NCBI RefSeq assembly: GCF_046297595.1 | Contig: NZ_JBKBHT010000004.1 | Location: 186,001 to 250,000, forward strand | Source of the DNA: Ferrovibrio sp046297595 | GTDB lineage: Bacteria; Pseudomonadota; Alphaproteobacteria; Ferrovibrionales; Ferrovibrionaceae | Reading direction: 5' to 3' | DNA: 64,000 nucleotides | Part shown: positions 46,237 through 57,247 of the stretch, in pieces | How positions within the stretch are numbered: position 1 is the stretch's first letter | How the letters are laid out: each line of letters begins with the position of its first letter | The notes under the pieces: model-generated | What the model was told of the DNA's origin: nothing | Databases searched by the model: none | Seen by the model: the letters and a program-made list of their open reading frames with translations, nothing else | Translations under genes and position numbers: made by a program

Positions 46237-46251
46237 ATCAAGGCCGAAAAC

Positions 46252-47334
46252 TCAGAACTTCATCGCCAGATTGATCCGCGCCTGGGTCAGGTAGGGATCG
46301 GCCACACCGTCGGCGGCTTCCTGGCTCAGGCTGTAGCCTGCCATCAGGGTCATGGCGCGGCTGGCCAGCGCCGCTGGTGTCCAGTGCAACTGCAGATCCA
46401 GGCTCTGGCGGCTGCCGGCGATGGGCAGGGCGCTGTCGGTGCTGAGATCGCGTTTCTCGGTCAGGCCGAATTCATGGCTGGCGGTCAGCACGATATCCTC
46501 ACCGAGTGGCACACCCACCAGCAGGCCGAGGATGTTGAGGTCCTTTTCCTGCTGATAGCTGTATTCGGTACGCCGCTGCACGGAAGTGCCCAGGCGCCAG
46601 CCACTGGCGAAATGCCGGGCCAGCGCGATGCGATGGCGCTCGGTGCTGTTGTCGGCGGTTGGGTTGCCGGTATGGAACTGCGCGTCGTAACCCGACGACA
46701 GCGTCAGAGTCAGGTCCTGCGCCAGCGTCGTGGAGGCCTGGTTGTCGATGCCAACCCGGCGACTGGCGCTGCCGGCCAGTTCACCCCAGTTGAGGGCCGC
46801 TGTGGGGTTCACCCTGAAACGGACGCCATATTCCTCATAGGCCAGCCCGAAGCGGCTGTTGAATGACGCCGTGTCGGCTTCATTGCCAGTCTCGCCTTCG
46901 CTCAGTGCACTGGTATTGGTGAGGTGCAGGCCGTCGAAAAACGGCAGATCGTAATCGGCGGTAATCGCGCCGGGCTGCAGCGCCGCCAGGTCCTCGCTGT
47001 AGACGCGCAGTTTCAGGTCGCCGTCGGGATCGCGGTTATAGAAGGGCTGCGGACTGGCCAGCCGGGCGATATCGCCGGGGCCGAAAATCGGTCGCCGGGT
47101 CAGGAGACGCAGGCCGACATCGGGATCGAAGCTCAGCGGCGAAAAAGCCGTGACCAGGGCCAGATCAGATGGGGCCAGATCGGATATTGGCGGGGGCAAT
47201 GTCGGCTCGACACTGCAATAGGCCGGTGCGGCTGCGTTGATGAAAAGCGGACAATCGGGCAGGGCGGTTTGTGCGCCCGCATCGCTGGCGGCGAATGCGA
47301 GGATCAGAGCGATGATTCCCGAACCGCGGACCAG
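46252..47334 (-). CDS. Predicted outer-membrane beta-barrel protein with anomalous start
   Basis: The frame encodes an alternating-residue, beta-rich protein ending in phenylalanine (NLAMKF), as outer-membrane barrels do. The first standard start codon in frame is a TTG at 47199, but a convincing signal peptide (GSGIIALILAFAASDAGAQ) lies upstream of it. That would need a CTG start at 47334, which has GAGGGGG seven nt before it. Alternatively, one base too many in the G5 run at 47342-47346 would put an ATG at 47351 in frame. Length from the CTG is 360 residues. The function is unknown; it lies upstream of the TetR-type gene on the same strand. Confidence 0.6.
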   Translation of the reverse strand: MVRGSGIIALILAFAASDAGAQTALPDCPLFINAAAPAYCSVEPTLPPPISDLAPSDLALVTAFSPLSFDPDVGLRLLTRRPIFGPGDIARLASPQPFYNRDPDGDLKLRVYSEDLAALQPGAITADYDLPFFDGLHLTNTSALSEGETGNEADTASFNSRFGLAYEEYGVRFRVNPTAALNWGELAGSASRRVGIDNQASTTLAQDLTLTLSSGYDAQFHTGNPTADNSTERHRIALARHFASGWRLGTSVQRRTEYSYQQEKDLNILGLLVGVPLGEDIVLTASHEFGLTEKRDLSTDSALPIAGSRQSLDLQLHWTPAALASRAMTLMAGYSLSQEAADGVADPYLTQARINLAMKF

Positions 47335-47445
47335 GACAATTCCCCCTCATATTCGAAGGGTTCCGATTTTGCAGAGTCTTGTGGCAAGATTGCGGCGCCG
47401 CAGCCAGGCAGGACGCGGCAGCCAAGAGCGAAGCATGACAGGGCC

Positions 47446-47991
47446 ATGAAACTGGTATTCATCTACGGCAAGCCGGCCACCGGCAAACTCACCGTCGCCC
47501 GCGAACTGGCGGCGCTGACCGGCTACAAGCTGTTTCACAATCACCAGACCGTCGACATGCTGTTGTCCGTCTTCGAGTTCGGCAGTCCGCCTTTTGTGGA
47601 ATTGCGCGAAAAAATCTGGCTGTCCGTCTTCGAGCAGGCCGCCAAGGCCAGGCTGCCCGGCCTGATCTTCACCTTTGCCCCAGAAACCACCGTGCGGAAG
47701 AATTTCGTCGACCGCGCCATCGACACCATTGCCGGCGCCGGCAGCCGGGTGCATTTCGTCGAACTGACCTGTCCGATGAAGGAGGTCTACCGCCGCATCG
47801 ACAACAAGTCGCGCCGCAATACCGGAAAACTTACCTCGCACGAGGAATACGAAAAGCTGGAAGCGGCCAATGTGTTCAGCACCGCCCATATGCCCAAGGC
47901 CGACCTGACCATCGATACCGCCAAGCTCAAACCGGCCGAGGCTGCTTTGCAGATCGCCAAGGGCCTGAGCCTGCCGCGTCTGGCAGGCTGA
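47446..47991 (+). CDS. P-loop kinase-like ATPase
   Basis: A 181-residue protein starting with MKLVFIYGKPATGKLTVARE, a P-loop (GKPATGK) of the shikimate-kinase/AAA type at residues 8-14. A LID-like arginine-rich segment (YRRIDNKSRRNTGK) lies in the second half, and the DLTIDTAKL end strand is typical of small kinases. The phosphate acceptor is unknown. It is divergent from the barrel-protein gene and almost touches the convergent AlkD-like gene (3 nt). Confidence 0.7.
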   Translation: MKLVFIYGKPATGKLTVARELAALTGYKLFHNHQTVDMLLSVFEFGSPPFVELREKIWLSVFEQAAKARLPGLIFTFAPETTVRKNFVDRAIDTIAGAGSRVHFVELTCPMKEVYRRIDNKSRRNTGKLTSHEEYEKLEAANVFSTAHMPKADLTIDTAKLKPAEAALQIAKGLSLPRLAG

Positions 47992-47994
47992 AGC

Positions 47995-49107
47995 TTAGAG
48001 GGCGAGGTGGAATTTGCCGTCCGCCACGCTCTGCCCGTTCACCAGGATTTCCACCTTGTGCTCGCCGGCATAGTAGCGCCGCGTGGTGATGGGTTTCAGC
48101 GAATGGGCTTTTTCCAGCATCACGGTTTCACCAGCGCCCAGTTGCGGCTTGGCCAGCTTGAACACCTTGGCTTGCCACCCGCCGCGGGCATTCCGCCAGT
48201 GGATGGCATAATCTACTGACAGCTTCGCCGGCTTCTTGCCGTCATGGCGAAGGCTGACATGGAAGGCCAGCCGGTCGCCCACGCGATAGCGCTGTTTGGT
48301 GATGGCGAAATCCAATGCAGTCACCGGCGCCTTGTGGTCAAAACCCAGCAGGGTCAGCGCCCGGCGGTCGCCTTTTTTCACTAGCGTGCGCAGGCCATGG
48401 CGCACGGCGTCGGCCGTACCGTCGCGATCCTCGGCCTGCCAGCGTCGCATCGTGGCGATCACGGCGTCCGGATTGTCCTTGGCGATGTCGTTCAGGTTGT
48501 TGGCCACCGAGCGCCGCACCGAATCATGCGGATCGGCGCGCAGGCGTTCGATGATCTCCAGCACCGGCGCGGGATCGGCGATGAAACGCTTCAGGCGCAG
48601 GCCCCAGGGCAGGCGCGGCCGCAGCCCCTCCGAACACAGCCGGCGCACCGCCCAGTGCGGGTCGCTGGTCCAGCTTTGCACGGTCGCCATGGTCAGGTCG
48701 TAATGCCGCTCGATGAAATAGCGTATGTCGAATTCCGCGCTGAAATGTTTGGTCATGTCGCGCAGGGCGTTCAGCGACAGCTCGGGATGCTCCAGCCCGT
48801 AGGCGCCGACGAAATTCAGCAGCGGCAGGTGGCGGAAACCGCCCATGCCGTCGATACCGCCCTTGCTGTCGTCGGGGCCCAGGCTGTTCAGCAAGATTTC
48901 CAGCGCCTCGGGATAGTGTGGCGGCAGGTGATGGTGCAGGGCATTGGCGATGGCCCGCGCCCGCTGCATCAGCGACAGCGGCGGCAGGGTGGCCATCACG
49001 GCCTTGCGGAAACGGTCGGTGGGGAAGCCTGGATGCGCCATGGTCACCCGTTCGGCGATGCCTCCCACGACGGCGGCGTTATAGAAATCCTTTAGGGCGT
49101 CGGCCAT
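47995..49107 (-). CDS. DNA alkylation repair protein (AlkD-like HEAT repeats)
   Basis: A 370-residue alpha-helical protein of the DNA alkylation repair enzyme family. HEAT-like helical repeats are visible (VQSWTSDPHWAVRRLCSEGLR; DPHDSVRRSVANNLNDIAK). Family members lift 3- and 7-alkylpurines from DNA. A C-terminal beta-rich tail of about 100 residues (VGDRLAFHVSLRHDGK) is an addition beyond the basic AlkD fold. The ATG at 49107 is used because the upstream reading has no family similarity. The nearby AidB-like gene suggests, but does not prove, an alkylation-response theme. Confidence 0.82.
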   Translation of the reverse strand: MADALKDFYNAAVVGGIAERVTMAHPGFPTDRFRKAVMATLPPLSLMQRARAIANALHHHLPPHYPEALEILLNSLGPDDSKGGIDGMGGFRHLPLLNFVGAYGLEHPELSLNALRDMTKHFSAEFDIRYFIERHYDLTMATVQSWTSDPHWAVRRLCSEGLRPRLPWGLRLKRFIADPAPVLEIIERLRADPHDSVRRSVANNLNDIAKDNPDAVIATMRRWQAEDRDGTADAVRHGLRTLVKKGDRRALTLLGFDHKAPVTALDFAITKQRYRVGDRLAFHVSLRHDGKKPAKLSVDYAIHWRNARGGWQAKVFKLAKPQLGAGETVMLEKAHSLKPITTRRYYAGEHKVEILVNGQSVADGKFHLAL

Positions 49108-49441
49108 CACTCGATCCGGGTTGATCAGGGCGGGTAAAGTTCCATATATGTTCCATTGTGGCCTGTCCAGCGGCTTTGATGCTGGTAGGCGAAAATCCTG
49201 CAAAACGACACAATTTGATGGAAAACGGATCATGCGAGACGGCAAGCGGCGGCTTTCGCCGGCAACTGCCCAGGAATGCCCAAACGCGTCGAAAACCGAC
49301 GCAAAAGGGTCGAAATGATATCAGCGATATCATTGATATCATTTCGGGCATCCGTCTTGTTATTGCGGCAACGCGCCGCAGGCCTGGTCGCGAGACGGCA
49401 ACGGTTTCCATATATGCTGGATCAAACATTGGAGTATTCCC
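49108..49441. other. Divergent intergenic region with a strong palindrome
   Basis: These 334 nt separate the divergent AlkD-like and ICMT-type genes. No credible gene was found; the short frames across it are shadows. It holds the palindrome at 49311-49346, a small GCGTCG/CGACGC inverted repeat near 49287-49303, and two copies of a CCATATATG motif (49142 and 49409). Promoters for both genes should lie here. Confidence 0.7.
49311..49346. promoter_or_regulatory. Inverted repeat with three GATATCA units
   Basis: The 13-bp arm CGAAATGATATCA (49311-49323) is the exact complement of 49334-49346, with a 10-nt centre. Within the element GATATCA occurs three times at exact 9-bp steps (49317, 49326, 49335). 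This could be a multimeric operator or an RNA hairpin upstream of the ICMT-type gene. Confidence 0.65.
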
Positions 49442-50107
49442 ATGAGCCAGCCTCAGGCCACCATGGCGCCGGTCGCGACAGGCGCCGCCGGGCAGCACGA
49501 CAACCTCAGCCATGTCCAGCGCCGCCGGAAGCAGTTCGCGGGCGGCAGCGGCGTGCTGATGCTGTTCGTGCTGCTGTTCACGCAGTCCGTCTGGTCACCC
49601 GACACGATGGCGCATGAAGGATTCGAGTGGGTGGGTTATGCCCTGATCCTGGCCTGCATCGTGGGGCGCACCTGGTGTTCGCTTTATATCGGCGGCCGCA
49701 AGAAGCAGATCCTGGTGCAACAGGGGCCATACTCCCTGAGCCGCAATCCGCTGTATCTCTTCTCGGTGCTGGGCGCCGCCGGCGTGGGCTTCCAGGCCGG
49801 CAGCCTGATCACCGGGCTGGTGCTCGGCCTGTTCGTCTTCGCGCTGTTTTCCGTGGTGATTGCGCAGGAAGAGGTTTTCCTGCGCGACCGCTTCCCGGCC
49901 GAATTCAATTCTTATGCGGCGGCGGTGCCGCGCTGGGGCCCGCGCTTCTCGGCCTGGCGCGATGCGCCCGAGGTGATGATCCGTCCCCGGCTGGTGCTGG
50001 TCACCTTCCGCGATGCCCTGTGGTTTCTGCTGGCGATCCCGCTGCTGGAAGGCATTGAGCTGCTCCAGGAATCCGGCTGGCTTCCGGTCCTGCTGCAGCT
50101 GCCCTGA
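49442..50107 (+). CDS. Isoprenylcysteine carboxyl methyltransferase-family protein
   Basis: A 221-residue membrane protein of the ICMT/PEMT fold with about four or five hydrophobic helices. The SAM-binding signature is visible as QQGPYSLSRNPLYLFSVLG followed by EEVFLRDRFPAEFNSYAAAVPRWGP. In bacteria these proteins methylate membrane lipids or small molecules rather than prenylated proteins; the true substrate is unknown. Its start follows the palindromic element by 95 nt. Confidence 0.83.
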   Translation: MSQPQATMAPVATGAAGQHDNLSHVQRRRKQFAGGSGVLMLFVLLFTQSVWSPDTMAHEGFEWVGYALILACIVGRTWCSLYIGGRKKQILVQQGPYSLSRNPLYLFSVLGAAGVGFQAGSLITGLVLGLFVFALFSVVIAQEEVFLRDRFPAEFNSYAAAVPRWGPRFSAWRDAPEVMIRPRLVLVTFRDALWFLLAIPLLEGIELLQESGWLPVLLQLP

Positions 50108-50127
50108 GGCCTAAGGCGGGCGACGGA

Positions 50128-53784
<3,657 letters not shown>

Positions 53785-53837
53785 GAAAGGCTCCGGAAGG
53801 CTCGCCCGAGATTAGGGCAGGGCCACACGCTTACAAA

Positions 53838-53858
53838 ACGTTGATAAATTGTCAACGT
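53838..53858. promoter_or_regulatory. Inverted repeat before the 5-oxoprolinase gene
   Basis: ACGTTGA (53838-53844) is repeated inverted as TCAACGT (53852-53858) with a 7-nt centre. On the minus strand it contains TTGACA, a good -35 element, though the -10 is weak. A site for the adjacent MarR-type regulator is likely. Confidence 0.5.
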
Positions 53859-53870
53859 ATTCGAGGGGAG

Positions 53871-54434
53871 TCACAGCGACGCGGCCGCGCGACTGGCCTG
53901 GTCATACATGCCGGACAGAATCCGCATCAGGTCGGCGATCCTGGACAGGTCGGCCTGGCTCTGGGGCTGGCCGAGCAGGGCATAGGCTTCGCCCAGCAGT
54001 TCCTCGCGGATCTTGCGGTATTCCAGGCACAACGCCCGGCCTTTGGCGGTGGTGGAATAGAAGATCTCCTTGCCGCGGCGCTCGCCGCTGACCAGGCCCA
54101 GGCGTGCCATTTTCTTAAGGCCGTAATTCACCGTGTGGCTGTCCTCGACATTCAGCACGAGGCATAGATCGGCCAGCCGTTTCGGGCGGTCGCGGTGATT
54201 CACGCTGTGCAATACCATGACATCCAGCGCCGCCAGATCGGGCTGGCCGGCCGCCGTCATGCAGCGCACGATCCAGCGCGCGAAGGCATTGCCGCTCATC
54301 ATCAGGGCGAATTCAAACTCGCTCAGGGCGGTCAGCTTCTCGCTGGCCAGATGGGCGGAGGAGACGATAGGGCGGCGTTGTTGCGGCTTGGTACCGGTCC
54401 TGGCTGGTTTAGCGGGTGCTCTGCTTTTCGTCAT
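53871..54434 (-). CDS. MarR-type winged-helix regulator
   Basis: A 187-residue regulator. A basic N-terminal tail of about 35 residues is followed by a MarR/HTH-27-type fold: LADLCLVLNVEDSHTVNYGLKKMARLGLV for the recognition region and KEIFYSTTAKGRALC for the wing. The first 11 residues of a longer reading are rejected, and the ATG at 54434 has an AGGCAAG site. It lies upstream of and on the same strand as the 5-oxoprolinase gene, and is divergent from an EamA gene. It probably controls one or both. Confidence 0.8.
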   Translation of the reverse strand: MTKSRAPAKPARTGTKPQQRRPIVSSAHLASEKLTALSEFEFALMMSGNAFARWIVRCMTAAGQPDLAALDVMVLHSVNHRDRPKRLADLCLVLNVEDSHTVNYGLKKMARLGLVSGERRGKEIFYSTTAKGRALCLEYRKIREELLGEAYALLGQPQSQADLSRIADLMRILSGMYDQASRAAASL

Positions 54435-54584
54435 ATCTTGCCTGTTTGCTGTTCTGCACTGCCGCAAAGGCGGGCAACGCGCGTCGGCGGGAAAGCCCGC
54501 GCATACCCCCCTTGCATCCGGCGCATAACCATATCGGAAAGAAGCGTAGCCCCTGACCGGTCGGGTTTGCTAGGGTCCCCGCCC

Positions 54585-55505
54585 ATGAAGCCCCAGCACC
54601 TTGCCCTGATGCTGCTGATATGCGCCATCTGGGGCTACAATTTCGTCGCCTCGAAGATCGCGGTGTCGCAGTTCCCGCCTGTCTTTTTCACCGGACTGCG
54701 CTTCCTGGGGCTCGCCCTGCTGATGGCGCCCTGGCTGAAGTGGCAGAAGGGGCAGATGCACCTGGTCCTGCCGGCCGCGCTGTTCATGGGCACCCTGCAT
54801 TTCGCGCTGATGTTCAACGGCATCGCCCTGGCCGACGATGTGGCGGTGGTGGCCGTGGTGGTCCAGCTTGGGGTGCCGATCTCAACCCTGATGGCATGGG
54901 CCATGCTGGGCGAACGGGTACGCTGGAAACGCGGTGCCGGCATCGCCCTGGCTTTCCTGGGCACCATGGTGATCAGTTTCGATCCGAAAGTGATGGGCTA
55001 TCAGGGCGCCATCCTGTTCTGCATCGGCAGTGTGCTGGTGATGTCTTATGGCCAGATCCTGGTGCGCCGAATCCGTGATGTCGATACCTTCTCCATGCAG
55101 GCCTGGGTTGGCATGGTCAGCGCGCCGAGCCTGCTGCTGATCTCCTTCGTGGCGGAAAGCGGTCAGGTGCAGAGCGCGCTGGAGGCCGACTGGGTGGGCT
55201 GGGCCACCGTAGGCTACGCGGTGCTGGGCGTTTCGCTGGTTGGTCATGGTGGCGCCTATTTTCTGCTGCGACGCTATCCGGTCAGCGTCGTCAATCCCGG
55301 TTTCACGCTGGCGCCGATCCTCGGCATCGTTTCGGGTATCGTCTTCCTGGACGAGAGCCTGAGCTTTCGTGTGCTGATCGGATCGGCCATGACCATAGCC
55401 GGCGTTCTCATTGTGACATTGCGCGAAGCCAAGGTCGCGGAAGCACGTGGCCTGACCCCGGCGGAAGCGCCTGACAAGGCCATTGGCAAGATAGCGGGCG
55501 AGTAG
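54585..55505 (+). CDS. EamA/DMT-family transporter
   Basis: A 306-residue inner-membrane protein with ten hydrophobic segments in two EamA repeats. The WGYNFVASKIAVSQFPPVFF block near residue 14 and a second-repeat counterpart are typical of RhaT/YdcZ-like metabolite exporters such as EamA for O-acetylserine and cysteine. The substrate is unknown. The ATG at 54585 is used instead of a longer in-frame reading that would extend into the MarR-type gene. The amidase gene follows within 6 nt. Confidence 0.85.
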   Translation: MKPQHLALMLLICAIWGYNFVASKIAVSQFPPVFFTGLRFLGLALLMAPWLKWQKGQMHLVLPAALFMGTLHFALMFNGIALADDVAVVAVVVQLGVPISTLMAWAMLGERVRWKRGAGIALAFLGTMVISFDPKVMGYQGAILFCIGSVLVMSYGQILVRRIRDVDTFSMQAWVGMVSAPSLLLISFVAESGQVQSALEADWVGWATVGYAVLGVSLVGHGGAYFLLRRYPVSVVNPGFTLAPILGIVSGIVFLDESLSFRVLIGSAMTIAGVLIVTLREAKVAEARGLTPAEAPDKAIGKIAGE

Positions 55506-55511
55506 TTGGTT

Positions 55512-56276
55512 ATGCGTATGATCGATCATCCTTCGCCAAATTTTGACGAGCGCACGGGGCGGCGCCCAGTCAACATGGTGGTTCTGCATTACACCGGGAT
55601 GCCGAGCGCGGCTGTGGCCTTGCAGCGGTTGAGCGATCCCGAGGCCAAGGTGAGCGCCCATTACATGATCGACGAGGACGGCAGCACCTACCGTCTCGTG
55701 CCGGAAGATAAACGCGCCTGGCATGCCGGCGTGTCGTTCTGGCGCGGTATACGGGATGTGAATGCGCGTTCGATCGGCATCGAACTGGTCAATCCCGGCC
55801 ATGAATTCGGGTATCGCGAATTCCCGGCCGTGCAGATCGATGCACTGCTCGAGTTGCTGCACGATATCGCTGCCCGGCACGAGGTGATGCCGGGCAATTA
55901 TGTCGGCCATTCCGATATCGCGCCGCAGCGCAAGGAAGATCCGGGTGAGCTGTTCCCCTGGCATCGGCTGGCGGCAGCCGGATTCGGCCGCTGGCCGGCC
56001 TGGGATTTCACCGTGTCGCAGCATGCCCCGGCCCTGCAGCCTGGCGATCGCGGCGGCGCCGTGCTGGAACTGCAGGTGGCACTGGACCGCATCGGCTATG
56101 GCATCGAGGGCAGCGGCGTCTACGATCCGCTTACCGAGGCGGTGGTGCGCGCCTTCCAGCGGCATTACCGGCAGTCTCAGGTGGACGGGGTCAGCGATCC
56201 GGAAACCACCAGCCTGATCCACCATATCTCGACCCTGGTCAGCATGCGGCGATCCTGTTCGGAAAAGAACGCCTGA
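55512..56276 (+). CDS. N-acetylmuramoyl-L-alanine amidase (AmiD type) with PG-binding domain
   Basis: A 254-residue peptidoglycan amidase. The Amidase_2 zinc site shows His in VLHYTGM near residue 27, His in VGHSDIAP, and Asp in RKEDPGELFPW. A C-terminal peptidoglycan-binding domain (about 185-245) carries the QPGDRGGAVLELQ and GVYDPLTEAVVRAFQ repeats. No signal peptide is evident, which suggests cytoplasmic recycling of muropeptides (AmpD-like) or non-classical export. A TTG at 55506 and an ATG at 55518 are alternative starts. Confidence 0.88.
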   Translation: MRMIDHPSPNFDERTGRRPVNMVVLHYTGMPSAAVALQRLSDPEAKVSAHYMIDEDGSTYRLVPEDKRAWHAGVSFWRGIRDVNARSIGIELVNPGHEFGYREFPAVQIDALLELLHDIAARHEVMPGNYVGHSDIAPQRKEDPGELFPWHRLAAAGFGRWPAWDFTVSQHAPALQPGDRGGAVLELQVALDRIGYGIEGSGVYDPLTEAVVRAFQRHYRQSQVDGVSDPETTSLIHHISTLVSMRRSCSEKNA

Positions 56277-56288
56277 CGCGCTTTCGCC

Positions 56289-56317
56289 TTGACGGCGGGG
56301 TTGGCTGAGCCTACCTC
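56289..56317 (+). promoter_or_regulatory. Promoter of rnpB
   Basis: A -35 element TTGACG (56289-56294) and a -10-like TACCTC (56312-56317) are separated by 17 bp. They predict a transcription start near 56324, which agrees with the 5' end expected from the RNase P P1 helix. Confidence 0.55.
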
Positions 56318-56323
56318 TGCGCC

Positions 56324-56721
<398 letters not shown>

Positions 56722-56769
56722 TTTTTCTTTGCATGTTGACAGGCCTCACCTTCTTCGCCACGTTCGTCG

Positions 56770-56938
56770 ATGATGGTGCCCCAACGGGCTTAATAGGGAA
56801 CGCGGTGCGAGCTCTGCTCAATGCCGTGGCTGCCCCCGCAACTGTAAGCGGCTAGCCATCCGTCACACAGCCACTGGCCCTGGATGGACCGGGAAGGCGA
56901 CGGAAGGCATCGATCCGCGAGCCAGGAGACCTGCCGTC
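56770..56938 (+). promoter_or_regulatory. Cobalamin (B12) riboswitch
   Basis: The conserved blocks occur in the correct order: TTAATAGGGAACGCGGTGC at about 56790-56808, the core GCCCCCGCAACTGTAAGCGG at 56832-56851, and the B12 box AGCCAGGAGACCTGCC at 56920-56935. It should repress downstream expression when adenosylcobalamin is abundant. The next clear gene in the same direction is the TonB-dependent receptor, more than 300 nt downstream. A TTGACA element at 56736-56741 may belong to its promoter, though the -10 is weak. Confidence 0.95.
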
Positions 56939-57177
56939 AGTCGTGGTCACACGCGAATGCATCGGGCGGGGTGTCTCGGTGGGCGGATGTTTCTGTGCGG
57001 GCGATCAAGGCCCGACGGACTGAGCCGTGTTCGCGGTGACGTGCCACCACGTTGCCAGGGGTTCATCCCATGTCATGTCTCATGCATTTGAAATCGGCAG
57101 ATATGCCGATGGTCTTTTCGTCATCTGCCTTCAGGCGATCCCGGGCGGCGATCCCATGAAAGGGGTTGCTGAATACT
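56939..57177 (+). other. Long leader between the B12 riboswitch and the receptor promoter
   Basis: These 239 nt hold G-rich segments (for example around 56965-56990) that may be the riboswitch expression platform. A 44-codon frame starting at the ATG at about 56959 has no recognisable similarity and is not annotated as a gene. No other feature was recognised. Confidence 0.5.
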
Positions 57178-57207
57178 AAATATGTTATGTTATAACATAA
57201 CATATTT
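57178..57207. promoter_or_regulatory. 30-bp perfect palindrome, Zur-like operator
   Basis: AAATATGTTATGTTA (57178-57192) is followed immediately by its exact complement (57193-57207). The centre contains two overlapping copies of TGTTAT-N3-ATAACA, the inverted repeat typical of zinc-uptake-regulator (Zur) boxes. It ends 40 nt before the receptor start codon, so it lies where a promoter should be. Zur as the ligand protein is inferred. Confidence 0.7.
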
Positions 57208-57247
57208 TCAGACCGAAAGATCAATAACTTCGCTTTGGGGGTTCGAA

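Noticed and set aside
56959..57093. 44-codon frame after the B12 riboswitch
   Set aside because: No similarity to CbtB or any known small protein and no clear ribosome-binding site. It probably reflects the G-rich expression platform.
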